Assembly: GCF_036850765.1 (NCBI RefSeq)
Contig: NC_089494.1
Span: 1,426,001 to 1,490,000, forward strand
Direction: 5' to 3'
Length of the DNA: 64,000 nt
From: Saccopteryx bilineata
Lineage: Eukaryota; Chordata; Mammalia; Chiroptera; Emballonuridae
In this document: positions 54,439 to 64,000 of the stretch, piece by piece
Layout of the letters: the number at the start of each line of letters is the position of its first letter
Position numbering within the stretch: the first letter of the stretch is position 1
Made by a program: the position numbers and the translations under genes
Notes under the pieces: generated by a model
Database searches by the model: none
What the model saw: the letters and a program-made list of their open reading frames with translations, nothing else
Told to the model about the DNA's origin: nothing

Positions 54439-56123
54439 TTTCCCCCCTTGCCATTGACCGGTGAAGGAAGCCTTTCTGACGCACTTGACCCCGCGGAGTC
54501 GTCGTGGTGACTCACGCTGAGCCGGACGGGGAGGAAGAGCCAGCCTGGGTCCAGCGTCCGTCCCCGGGGTGTCTGGACCAATGCGGTGTCTTGAGACTTT
54601 CCACGCCGGGCCGTGCGGTCAGGGAGTCGGTCCTGGGTCACCGCTCACACCTCTACCTGCTCTCGTCATCGTCGGGAGAGCGGGCTGAGGCGTGGGCAAC
54701 TCCCCGCTTTCCAGAACAACCCGTGACAACAGAGGCCGGAACGCGAAGCCCCTGGAGGGCCGGGAAGGCATCTCAGGAAGTCGGCAGTCAGGGTTCCCTC
54801 GGGAATCGAGCCCCCCGCTGTGGGCCGGGAGCTCAGTCTCTTCCTCTCAATGGACGACCACTTGTGTGCGTTCTTCCCTTTCTTTCTCGGTGCAACGGAA
54901 CGAGGGGATCTAAAAGTATCTCTGAGTCGTCACTGCGCGTCCACCCTGCGCGCTCTGCTCCGCTCTGCTCGGCGGGACGCAGCTGGGAAGGAGTGACCGG
55001 CTGGCAAACCTCCGGTACCTTCCGAAGAGCAGGCTCCTCATTAGCAGTCCACAGAGGCATGCGTGAGTGGTCAGTTAGTTCACCGGCTCAGGGAGGAAGG
55101 AGGAAACGAGGTTAATTTTCATCACCCACCTGAGCCGAAATAGTCATCTAAAGGTCAAAGGGAAGGTGTCTTCGTCCCATCACGGTGCGCTGTGCGAACC
55201 ATTAGCCAACTCAGAACCATTTCTGAAAATCTGGAGAAAAGATGTCTGAGGCTGAGCGGAGGGGGTGGGTGCGTGGGGAGTTGTGCCCTCCACCCCCAGC
55301 CGTGACAGATGAGGTGGAGTTTACACCTGATGTCCCTCAGGAGAGTGTTGGCCCCCCAGGGGCCCCTGGCTGCCAAGTCACCTTCCATGGCTGCAGGGGG
55401 TTCAACAGCGGGGTTCACTCTGTGAAATGGGCCAGACATACGCTTCTGACGCGGCACATTTCCACCAAGAGCAAGTTTAAAATAATAAAAGCGGCCAAGG
55501 GCCAGCTGGGGGTGGGCGTGGGGGGTCGGGGGCGCACAGGTGTTCCAGGAAATCTTCCAGGAACTCGGTGATGAAAAGCGCGGGTCTGGGAAGAGGAAGG
55601 CGGCGTCTCTGAGAAAACGCAGCCATGGGAGCGGCTGGGTGACTCGCCAGCCCAGCGCGGTGCGGGCAGCTGAGGGGCAGACAGACTGCTGGACGGATGG
55701 GTGGGGAGGGTCTGGGAACACCGCCTGGGTCCTGGGGGGGGTGCAGCTGCAGAGCCCCCACCACCAATCGCCTTCACCAAGGCCTGGCCAGCGCATGTGC
55801 TCCCGGCAGGGGCAGCAGGACACCTGGAAGAAGGAAGGGGCCCCCTGTCCTGAGGGGCCTGCTGGTCAGAGTGGGGCGGGCACTGGGGGTGGGGTGGGGG
55901 CACAGCCCGGGCCTCTGTTCCCGCCTGTCAGTGTCCCGGAGACGCGGCCCCGTTTGCTTGGACCAGCCGGTCGGCTACACTGCTCGTGGCACTTTATTAA
56001 GTCCCTAGCCGCGGGAAAGCCCACGAGGGTCAGCCCGTGTCTCAGGCTCAGGGCTTCCCCTCTGCAGGAGCCCCGTCCAGTCCCAGGTGGACAGGGGACA
56101 GGGGTGTGGACCCGCAGCGGAGG
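54439..56123. other. Intergenic stretch without a supported gene
   Basis: GC-rich unique sequence with open frames of 200 codons or more but no domain, splice context or codon-like composition. No transposon recognised. Confidence 0.5.
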
Positions 56124-56640
56124 GCTGGGGCTCCTTCCGGAGAAGGGAGAGGAGCACACCTGGCTCCTGCCCCCTGGACTCCGTTCAGACAGGTGGGACG
56201 GGGGGGGGGGCTCTCTGCCGTGGGACGGGGGGGGCTCTCTGCCGTGGGGGTCCCCCCCCCGGGGCTGGGGCTCCTTCCGGAGAAGGGAGAGGAGCACACC
56301 TGGCTCCTGCCCCCTGGACTCCGTTCAGACAGGCGGGACGGGGGGGCTCTCTGCCGTGGGACGGGGGGGGGCTCTCTGCCGTGGGGGTCCCCCCCCCCGG
56401 GGCTGGGGCTCCTTCCGGAGAAGGGAGAGGAGCACACCTGCCCCCTGGACTCAGTTCAGACAGGCGGGACGGGGGGGGGGCTCTCTGCCGTGGGACGGGG
56501 GGGGCTCTCTGCCGTGGGGGACCCCCCCCCGGGCTGGGGCTCCTTCTGGAGAAGGGAGAGGAGCACACCTGGACTCCGTTCAGACAGGCGGGACGGGGGG
56601 GGCTCTCTGCCGTGGGGGACCCCCCCCCCCCCGGGGCTGG
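56124..56640. repeat. Minisatellite, four long units (about 100-140 bp) rich in G and C homopolymers
   Basis: Units start GGCTGGGGCTCCTTCCGGAG at 56124, 56263, 56401 and 56532. Each continues with AAGGGAGAGGAGCACACCTG, a CCCCCTGGACTC segment, GACGGGGGGG runs, GCTCTCTGCCGTGGG (once or twice) and a C run of 7-14. Loss of the CTCCTGCC step and of one GCTCTCTGCC half explains the length differences. The G-run / C-run order allows hairpins in each unit. Confidence 0.94.
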
Positions 56641-57029
56641 CGGCTCCGGGCACTGGGCAGGAAAGGAATATGGCCCAGCCCTGAGGCCCCGCCCCTCTGT
56701 GTTGTTTGTCACTCATCCGGATAAGAACTGTTGACAGGGACAATTCTTTTCCCATTCAGCTCAACCCAGACCTGTCACCACGGTGTGTGTGGGGGGTGTG
56801 ACTCCCCTGCAGGGGCCACACGGGCAAGGTGGGTGAGACGGCTTTGTTCTGGGGACACGGGCACTCTACACACGGCATGGCCCTCACTCCTGTGTGTAAG
56901 AGGCTGCAGGCCTGGCGTCCTGGGACCCCTTCCTCAAACTCTGCTTTGCTGATGACCCGATAGCCAGTCCGAGTCCTCATGCACGCCCCCCGCCCCGGCT
57001 CTCTCTGCACGAGCTCCCCCCCTGCTTAT
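56641..57029. other. Short intergenic spacer, nothing recognised
   Basis: GC-rich, no repeat or gene signal. Confidence 0.45.
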
Positions 57030-57300
57030 ATCTCAGCCCCTGTCAACAAGACGCCAACAACAGATTTGGGAGGAAAACACTCGTCCGGAATCACTATATT
57101 CTCACAGTGCTTCACACGGGTTGCAAGCGGGGAGCGCGGGCCCTTGCCGGACTTATGAACTCGGTCGCGTTCCAGAGAAGGGTGTCGGGCCGCAATGGCG
57201 CTCCGTAATGGAAACACGCCGAGACCGATGGCCCTACGGTCTTTAATGGCGCCGTTTGTAAAAGCGTTTTTAATTAGGTGACGTTCACTTACTGTGCGGC
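57030..57300. promoter_or_regulatory. Candidate conserved noncoding element
   Basis: A non-repetitive, balanced-composition block that retains CpGs in AT-containing contexts. It contains CGCAATGGCGCTCCGTAATG, GGTCTTTAATGGCGCCG and TTTTTAATTAGGTGACGTTC, that is TAATTA homeodomain cores, a CRE-like TGACGT and an E2F-like GGCGCC. The texture stands out from all flanking DNA. A 120-codon minus-strand frame runs through it, but a regulatory role seems likelier. Conservation has not been tested. Confidence 0.35.
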
Positions 57301-60300
57301 GTCCTGCCTGGGTCCTCATCCTTCGAATGAAGTGGCTCACCGTGAAGGACCCCCCTGGCTGCTGTCTCCTGGTGGGTCTAGTCTTCACAGGCCTGTGTTT
57401 TGGGTTTTTTTTTTTTTTCCTTTTCCGTTAGAGATTGAGGAATTATATATTCATGTAACAGGTGCTGCTGGAATCCCAACAGGTAAGGGTGTCTGAGGCT
57501 TGCTTCCTAAAGAAAAGACTACTCCTCGGTTGTGACCTTCCGGCGTGAGCAGAGCAGCAGGCTCCTGTGGTTTGTGACCCTCCCTCTAGGTCACTCAGCG
57601 TTGGCAGGTGATGGGAGAGCCCTGCCTGCCCGACGGGGGGGGGGGGGAGGATGGGGCGGGCACCTCGTCCCGCTGTGCCCCCTTGTCCTCCCACAGCCCG
57701 CAGCAAGCGCCCCTCCTAGCCTGGGCGTCCTCCTCGCTAGGAGGGCGAGCGTCGCTGTGACCGCTGGGTCACTGTCCTGGCCGGAGGGGGTCCCCGTGAG
57801 AAGGCGTGGATGTGAAGCTGTGGTCAGCGCTCCACCCGGCTTGTGGGGTTGACTCGGGCGCCAGGTCAGTGCTCAGAAGTGTGTGCGGAGTCAGGGCGGG
57901 GCTGGTCATTTCCACGATGACTGTTCCCTCATTATTCCCACGCAGCGGTCACCCCCACCCTACCTGTCGCCTCGCCCGGGGCCTCCCCTCCTGCCGCTGC
58001 CGCCCCCTCTCAGCAGCACACGCCCCCACCAGGCTCGTTTAAAGCCCAGCACGCTCGGGGTGACGATGCCGGGTGGGCTCCTCTTTGCGGGACCACTGAC
58101 TCTCCAGGTTAATGGGGACCCCAGGACACCTGCCGGGCCCCGTGTACGACACCTGCAGGAGCGTGGGACCACCGAGAGCGTGGCCTGGTCCGGCCGGACG
58201 CACAGCAGCGTCCCTGCGCTCACTGCCTCTCTCAGCAGTGCCTGCGCTGGTCACCGTGTGCTCGCTGCTGTGGCCTGTCACCTCACCTCCACACCCTCGC
58301 TTAACCCTCGGGAAACGAGCCCAGCGGGGTCACCTGCACCCCTCCCCCCCGCTACCCAGCTTGGGGCCCAGGGTGGCCTGGAGCCCCTTGTGAGCTGCAG
58401 TGCGCTGCGTGCTCCCACCGCGGCCACCGGCCCTGCGGGGTCTCGGCTCCCAGGGCTGTCCCGGCCTCCTGTGTCGGGGGGTGTTTCCTGTCTGCTCCCT
58501 GGGGCCGGAACATGCTTCTCCAGCCGCAGCAAGAACCCCGAGATGCTCACTGAACCCCTGTTTTCTGCCTCGGCCCCACAGCGATGTAGAGGAGGCAGTG
58601 GCCTAGACAGCAAGTAGTGGGGTGGAGGGTGCACACTGCTTCTGGAACATTCCAACAGAGGGGGGCTGGAAACGGGGGTCCCCCATGGCCACCTGTCCGC
58701 ATCCTCACCCCCGCCCCACTGGACTGTCAGCGCCCCCCAGGGCACAGTGACAACGCCCCTCGCTGGCCACCGCTCGAAGCCCAGCCACACCATCAAGGCC
58801 TGCGTGACCGACCAGCTGTGGGTCCAAGGGTCTGTTCACAGCAGGGCGTGAAAACCCCGTGGCCCCACGGGGCCGCTCTCCACGGCCTGGGTGGGTTTTT
58901 TGCCTCATCTTCCAGGGTTTTACTGGGACATTTAAACTGACCTGAGCCCAAACTGGTCAGCCGTGGCACAGTAAATAAGAGAAGCCTTCCCGTTCTGCAG
59001 AGCCATGGGCCCAGCTGAACCCGGCGGGCAGGCGCTCAGCGGCCGTCAGGACGGGAGGACAAACCAAGCCGTGGTCACGTCCCCGTGGTCACGGCCTCGG
59101 AGCGGATCTCGTGGATTCACAAGGCGAGGGCGTTCGGTGTGGGAAGTTCGGTCAACCGCACGGAGAGTCCCCTCCCTCACGCTTCTGACGTCACCACCAA
59201 AGGAGTATTGTCACGTGTGCTCCTGACGAGGTGGTGGCCGTCCCCCACGGTCCCCGTGAAGGCCGCTAAGGGGAGTGCGTGACGGTCGTTGGGAATTCGA
59301 CTTTCTGGGTGTGTGGAGATGGCGCCTGCATGGAGACGGAGCTGTGGTTTCGAGGTAAGAGGCAGACGGGTCTGTTCTGGCCCCTTCCTGGCGAGGGGGC
59401 CGGTGCAGGAAGCAGCCGGCTGGTGCCTTTGGCCCAGCTCTCCTAGCTGCCGGCTCTCTGAGGTCCCTCTGCCTCCCTCACAGGGTGACGCCTTTTCAGA
59501 GTGAACACTGACCCCTCCTCCCTGAGGGGCCGGTTCCACCATCTGCTCATGGGGGAGACCGGGAGGACGGGAGGGTCCAGGCGCTGGTCGGCCTGAGAGC
59601 ACCGTCTGTTTACACCAGGACACTGGAGCCGGCCCCCGAGAGGGGTCCCCGATCGAGAGTCCGCTGCGCCCTCTGTCCATCTGCCCTGCACCTCCCTCCT
59701 TCTCTGAAAGGGGGGGGTGTCCGGCACGGTTCCGCCTGACCTGACGGCGTCGGTCCAAGTCACAGCACACACGGCCTCCGATTGCCCCCCCCCGCTTCGG
59801 TTCTGCTGGTGGCGCACCCCACCTCCGGTCATCCATGCTGACTCTGCTCCTCACGGGTCCCAGGCGCTGTGGTCACTCCCTCCGAAAGTCCCCCCCCCCA
59901 CTCCCACAGGTGACAAACTCATCTCCCAACACCGCCTGGGGCACACTGCTTTCGTCCTCAGAGCCCATGAAGTGACCCCCAGTCTACTTTAGGGTCACAG
60001 GCTGCTGTGTGTGTGTGGGGGGAGGGTGGACCTCAGAAGGTGACCTCATTTGAAAATAGGACCTGGCAGATGTCATGAGCTAAACATCTTGAGATGCAAT
60101 CATCCTGGGTGAGGGTGGGCCCTACATCCGGGGCCCTGCGTCCTTACAACGAGAGGAGGAGACCCGGGGACAGGGGAGAGGGTAAGGTGAGGGTGGAGGA
60201 AGGCCACGACCCCCCACAGCCCCCGGGAGATCCGGAGAGGCCGGGAATGGATGGAGCCCGTGTTCCATGTTAACCTGCAGTTAAAGACACGTCTCGGGCG

Positions 60301-63300
60301 CTCAGCTGCTGCTCGGGGAGCCTCGGTCGGCGGCTCTGCGCTCCCCACCTTCCAAGTGCAGGCGCCCTGGGAGATGCCTGGACGTCCACTGATCGAGGGG
60401 ACGGACTCCAGGATGGACGGTGTCCGCCTCACCAAAGCACTTTCAGGTGTTACGAGGGCCAGGGAAGCTGCTGCCACGGGCCACAGTTACGAGGGCACCG
60501 AGTACCACAGGGTGGCCTCTGTCTGCGTCCCTGCCCCGGCCACAAGCCTCAGTGTGCGTGTGTCTGCTGCGGTGGGCTCCCTGGTCTGTCAGGATGAAGC
60601 TCTGGTGTTGAAAGTTGAAACAATGTGTCAGAAGTCAATTCTCTGGGTGGGGACTTGCGATTACAATTGATTTCAGTGTAATAGCTGAGTGTTCTCCGCT
60701 GTGTGAGCTGAGGGTGGGGAGCCCTGACTGAGCACCTGGTCCCTGGCACGCCAGCACCATCACAGGCCCTCAGGGAACCAAGGGAGCCAGGTCAGAGCCC
60801 CTCCCCCCCCCAGGGCAGGACCGGGGGGTGGGGGTGGGGGCGGGAGAGCTGAGCACCTGGTACACCGGCCACCGCTCCTGCTGAGACGGCAGGAAACCGC
60901 AGCCACCTGCCCCGCCCGGCAAGCTGGGGCGGGCACCTCAGGGGAGGACTGGAGGGGGCGGGTGAGGGCCGTGGCCACACACCCACCTAAACGGCTGGTT
61001 TAATCAGGACATCGGCCTGGCGCCTGGGACAGCAAGACCACACAGCGTGAAGACTCAGAGGTGTCACGTCTCCGGTGTGTGAGTGGGACAGGGAACCTTG
61101 CACCCCCTGCCACCCACGTGCGACCTGGGTACAGGGCTAAAACGAATCAGTTCTGACTTGTTTTCAGACCTCCCTCTCCTCACCGACGACAGGATCTCAC
61201 GGTGGCGGCTTTCCTAATCTGGCCGAATTAGAAACCGCACCAGCAGCAGCGTGAAAATGCGGGCGTGCACTTCTGTGCTGGCTGGAGGGGGAGGGAGGGG
61301 CCCGGGAAGCCTCCACCCAGGTGACCTCGGAGTGCCCCCCTGAGCCCCAGGGGGTCCCCAGCTCTAACCCTGACTGAGTGTGAGTGGGAAGCTCCTTCCC
61401 TTGCACACGCGAGTCCCCTTCCCCGTTCCTCGGGGGATTGCCAAGTAACGGTCACCCCTGACATCTGCCTCTCTCCTTCTGAGGGCTCTGGCTGCCCCCG
61501 CAGAGGAGCCGGTGGGGACAGATGGGAACCGTCCCGGGGAGGCTGACTCAGAGAGGACGACGTGGAAGGGACACGGAGAGGGGACGGCGGGGGGTGGGCC
61601 CGGCCACAGCAGAGCAACGCAGCCTCTTCCCTGCGTCCTGCAGCAGCCGGTGCCCCGGAGAACAGCCTCCCTTCTCCGTTTCAGTCACAGAACGCTTTCT
61701 GGGCCCTGCCGACACTGCCCCTGCCCGCTGTGGCCTGCCGCTAGACCCGTCTCTCTGCCCTGCGGTGGCTTATGGGAACAAAACGGGCGCGGGCACGCAT
61801 CACGCTGGGCCATGGGTTTGCGGGTGACTCGGGTACAGCCCTGCCCTCAATCAGGACCCCGTGAGGAAACCTTACTCTGGGGTTCAGACGCCCCACCTGG
61901 GTGGGGAAGGGCGGGGCTTACAGACTTACAACCTCAGGAGCCATAGAAGCAAGAGAAAAAAATGGCAAAATCCAGGCCTAAAAGAGACTATGTATTTGGA
62001 ACGAAAGAAAAACTGCAAGTAGTTACCATACTTGAAAAACGGACAAGCGCCGGGAGCCTCACAAAAGCGGGAAGCGTCGCCTCCTTGGTCATTAACAACG
62101 TCCTGCCCACCACAGTTTCTCTCCGTGCTGTTTGGATGTGTACGTCCGGGTGACCTCTCTGTGCCGTCCCCTGACTCTCTGTGAGGAATCCGGAGAGACA
62201 AGCAGTCCTCCTCCAGCGCGGTGGGCCAGCACTTGTCGTTGTCACTGAGAGTTTAGAAAACTTAAACTTAACTTTGCAGCCCCTGACTGGCAATGGCAAG
62301 GGAAACCGCAGTACTGTTGACCTTAGGAAAACGCCTCCTGTGTTTGTCTTACATGCACCCTCTCAAGTGTCCGCGCCCTCCGCCTTCCGTTGGATGGGGA
62401 CTGTCGAAGACGCTCTGTGACTCGAGGGTGCTGTCAGCTCCCTTCGCTCCTAGATGGCTCTCAGGGGGCAAGAGTTACCCCTTTCTCCCCGGGACCTTTC
62501 CCAGTAGAAGGGACCTGGGTGTGAGGGAGTGGCCTGAGGCTGACGCTTCATCGGCTTCGCAGAAATCTGCCGAGAACCTGAGAGTCGCTGCCGGAGCTGC
62601 TCCGGGGAGACGGAGGCCCCGTCCCCTCTGCCCCCGGGGCTGTGAGCAGTCAGTGCGACCGTGCTGGTGTGGGCCCCTCACACACCTGGCCACTGTGAGC
62701 ATTCGTGTTGTGTCATTACTGTTACCAGTCAATGACGTTGATAGTCCCGGCAGATTTCTCCCGGGCTCTACAAAGGCACAGTGGTCATGCCTGTTCACTG
62801 TTTCTGGGTGGATTACCTAAAACTGAGGCCTTTCACACCTCAGCTGGCTCTTTATATGTAAAAAAACAAAATTAGCATCTGCGAGGGGACAGGGCTTTAG
62901 TCACAGCCTTTTCTGTTCCAAAGGGAGGCAGCAGTGGCCTTTGTAACTGGTGGTAGCCAGGCGCCTGCAGACCAGCTGAGTGGTCCACAGAGCCCAGGGC
63001 TGGTGGGAGGGAGGTGGGGCCACTGGAGCCCACGCCGATGGCGGGGATGCGGAGGGACCGTGGACAGGGCTGAGAAAGGTCACCTGTCCTCACTGTGTGG
63101 CTCAGCAGTCCTGTCCAGGCATCTGCCCTAGGGACACAGAGTCTAGGCTCACACCAACCTGGGCCAGGCTGTTCCCAGCAGCTCTACTCCGAACCACCCA
63201 AAGCCGGAACACGCACGTGTCCCTTAGCAGTTGACCGGTTAGACACATGGGGCACGTCCCTGTCAAGGAGCACGGCTCAGCCACGGAGAGAACTAACTAC

Positions 63301-63426
63301 GGAGGTTTGTGACAACCAGTGGGTCTCTAAGGTGCGTGCCCAGAGCAGGAAGCCAGTCTCGCAAAGACCCCCCAGGGGCGAGGGCAGACAGAACCCCATG
63401 GGTTCTAGGGGGAGAGGGTTTATGAG
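57301..63426. other. Intergenic stretch without a supported gene
   Basis: Mostly GC-rich unique DNA with short G runs (57637-57647) and C runs (about 59787, 59892, 60805). No SINE or LINE is recognised here, in contrast to 17.6-52.8 kb. At 61962-62050 a short plus frame (MAKSRPKRDYVFGTKEKLQ, then VVTILEK) loosely resembles the start of a pogo/CENP-B-type helix-turn-helix, possibly a Tigger transposase relic, but it decays at once. Confidence 0.45.
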
Positions 63427-63868
63427 TGATGTCCATCTCCTGTCTGTGACGAGGGTGACACACTGATGTCCATCTCCTGTCTGTGACGAGGGTGACACAC
63501 TGATGTCCATCTCCTGTCTGTGACGAGGGTGACACACTGATGTCCATCTGTCTGTGACGAGGGTGACACACTGATGTCCATCTGTCTGTGACGAGGGTGA
63601 CACACATATGCACATCTGTCTGTGACGAGGGTGACACACTGATGTCCATCTCCTGTCTGTGACGAGGGTGACACACTGATGTCCATCTCCTGTCTGTGAC
63701 GAGGGTGACACACATATGCACATCTGTCTGTGACGAGGGTGACACACTGATGTCCATCTGTCTGTGATGAGGGTGACACACTGATGTCCATCTCCTGTCT
63801 GTGACGAGGGTGACACACTGATGTCCATCTCCTGTCTGTGACGAGGGTGACACACATATGCACATCTG
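63427..63868. repeat. Minisatellite, about 12-13 copies of a 33-37 bp unit
   Basis: The unit core is CTGTCTGTGACGAGGGTGAC. Three variants occur: A (CACTGATGTCCATCTCCTGT, 37 bp), B (CACTGATGTCCATCTGTCTG, 33 bp) and C (CACATATGCACATCTGTCTG). Their order is A A A B B C A A C B A A C, with the last copy partial. The minus strand gives histidine/serine-rich artefact frames of up to 203 codons. Confidence 0.96.
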
Positions 63869-64000
63869 TTAAAATTCATAGAACGCACACCAAAAAAGAC
63901 TAGTGTTACTGCACGATAGACAGTTGAAGTTTAAGAGCTGGGCCGGCTGTGCGCTGGGGCCTGTCACTGGACCCTCCCCACACAGGTAGGCAGGGAGGGC

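Noticed and set aside
57026..57388. 120-codon minus-strand frame across the candidate enhancer
   Set aside because: No splice sites, domain or neighbouring exon; the block's motif content fits regulatory DNA better.
61962..62153. Short frame resembling a CENP-B/pogo helix-turn-helix
   Set aside because: Similarity covers only about 30 residues with no terminal repeats or target duplication found; kept only as a remark in the region entry.
63277..63888. 203-codon His/Ser/Cys repeat protein on the minus strand
   Set aside because: Minisatellite artefact; unit length variants 33 and 37 shift the frame.

Overview
This window is mammalian nuclear DNA and most likely comes from a bat (Chiroptera). 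The best evidence is a set of tRNA-derived SINEs of the VES/Rhin type: tRNA-like heads with A and B boxes, a GGAGAAGC / TCTCCACC spacer, a pyrimidine tract and an A-rich tail. Several copies have clear target-site duplications. I cannot tell from sequence alone whether the host is rhinolophoid, emballonurid or another family. High GC, many CpGs and at least twelve GC-rich minisatellites give it a subtelomere-like character, but no telomere array is present.

Layout. Positions 1-17,335 hold the 3' end of one plus-strand protein gene. I support four coding exons (3109-3163, 4808-4893, 10789-10897, 16959-17027) with consensus splice sites and compatible phases. The last contains the stop codon and is followed by a short 3' UTR with an AATAAA signal at 17305. 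The joined reading frame gives about 104 C-terminal residues. I do not recognise the protein. A splice donor at positions 1-8 may mark the preceding exon. The introns carry minisatellites (20 x about 72 bp at 81-1524; an 18-bp type at 5915-6544) and a 23-base G run, but no SINE that I can see.

Positions 17,336-64,000 look intergenic, with no exon I can defend on either strand. The stretch holds about twelve tRNA-type SINEs (17.6-52.8 kb), antisense L1 debris (26.9-28.4 kb), a Tigger-like fragment (52.2 kb), a 596-bp mariner-type element with TA target duplication (53841-54436), and a series of minisatellites. The most notable array (34484-35510) repeats a motif resembling the ZNF143/THAP11 promoter site, has a two-monomer higher-order structure, and contains a perfect 22-bp inverted repeat. 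A few low-repeat islands (32.0, 36.7, 45.65 and 57.1 kb) look like candidate regulatory elements.

The longest open reading frames (up to 539 codons at 41.3-43.1 kb) are by-products of stop-poor GC-rich tandem repeats, not genes. I found no evidence for a new multi-gene system; the interest lies in repeat architecture and candidate regulatory DNA.
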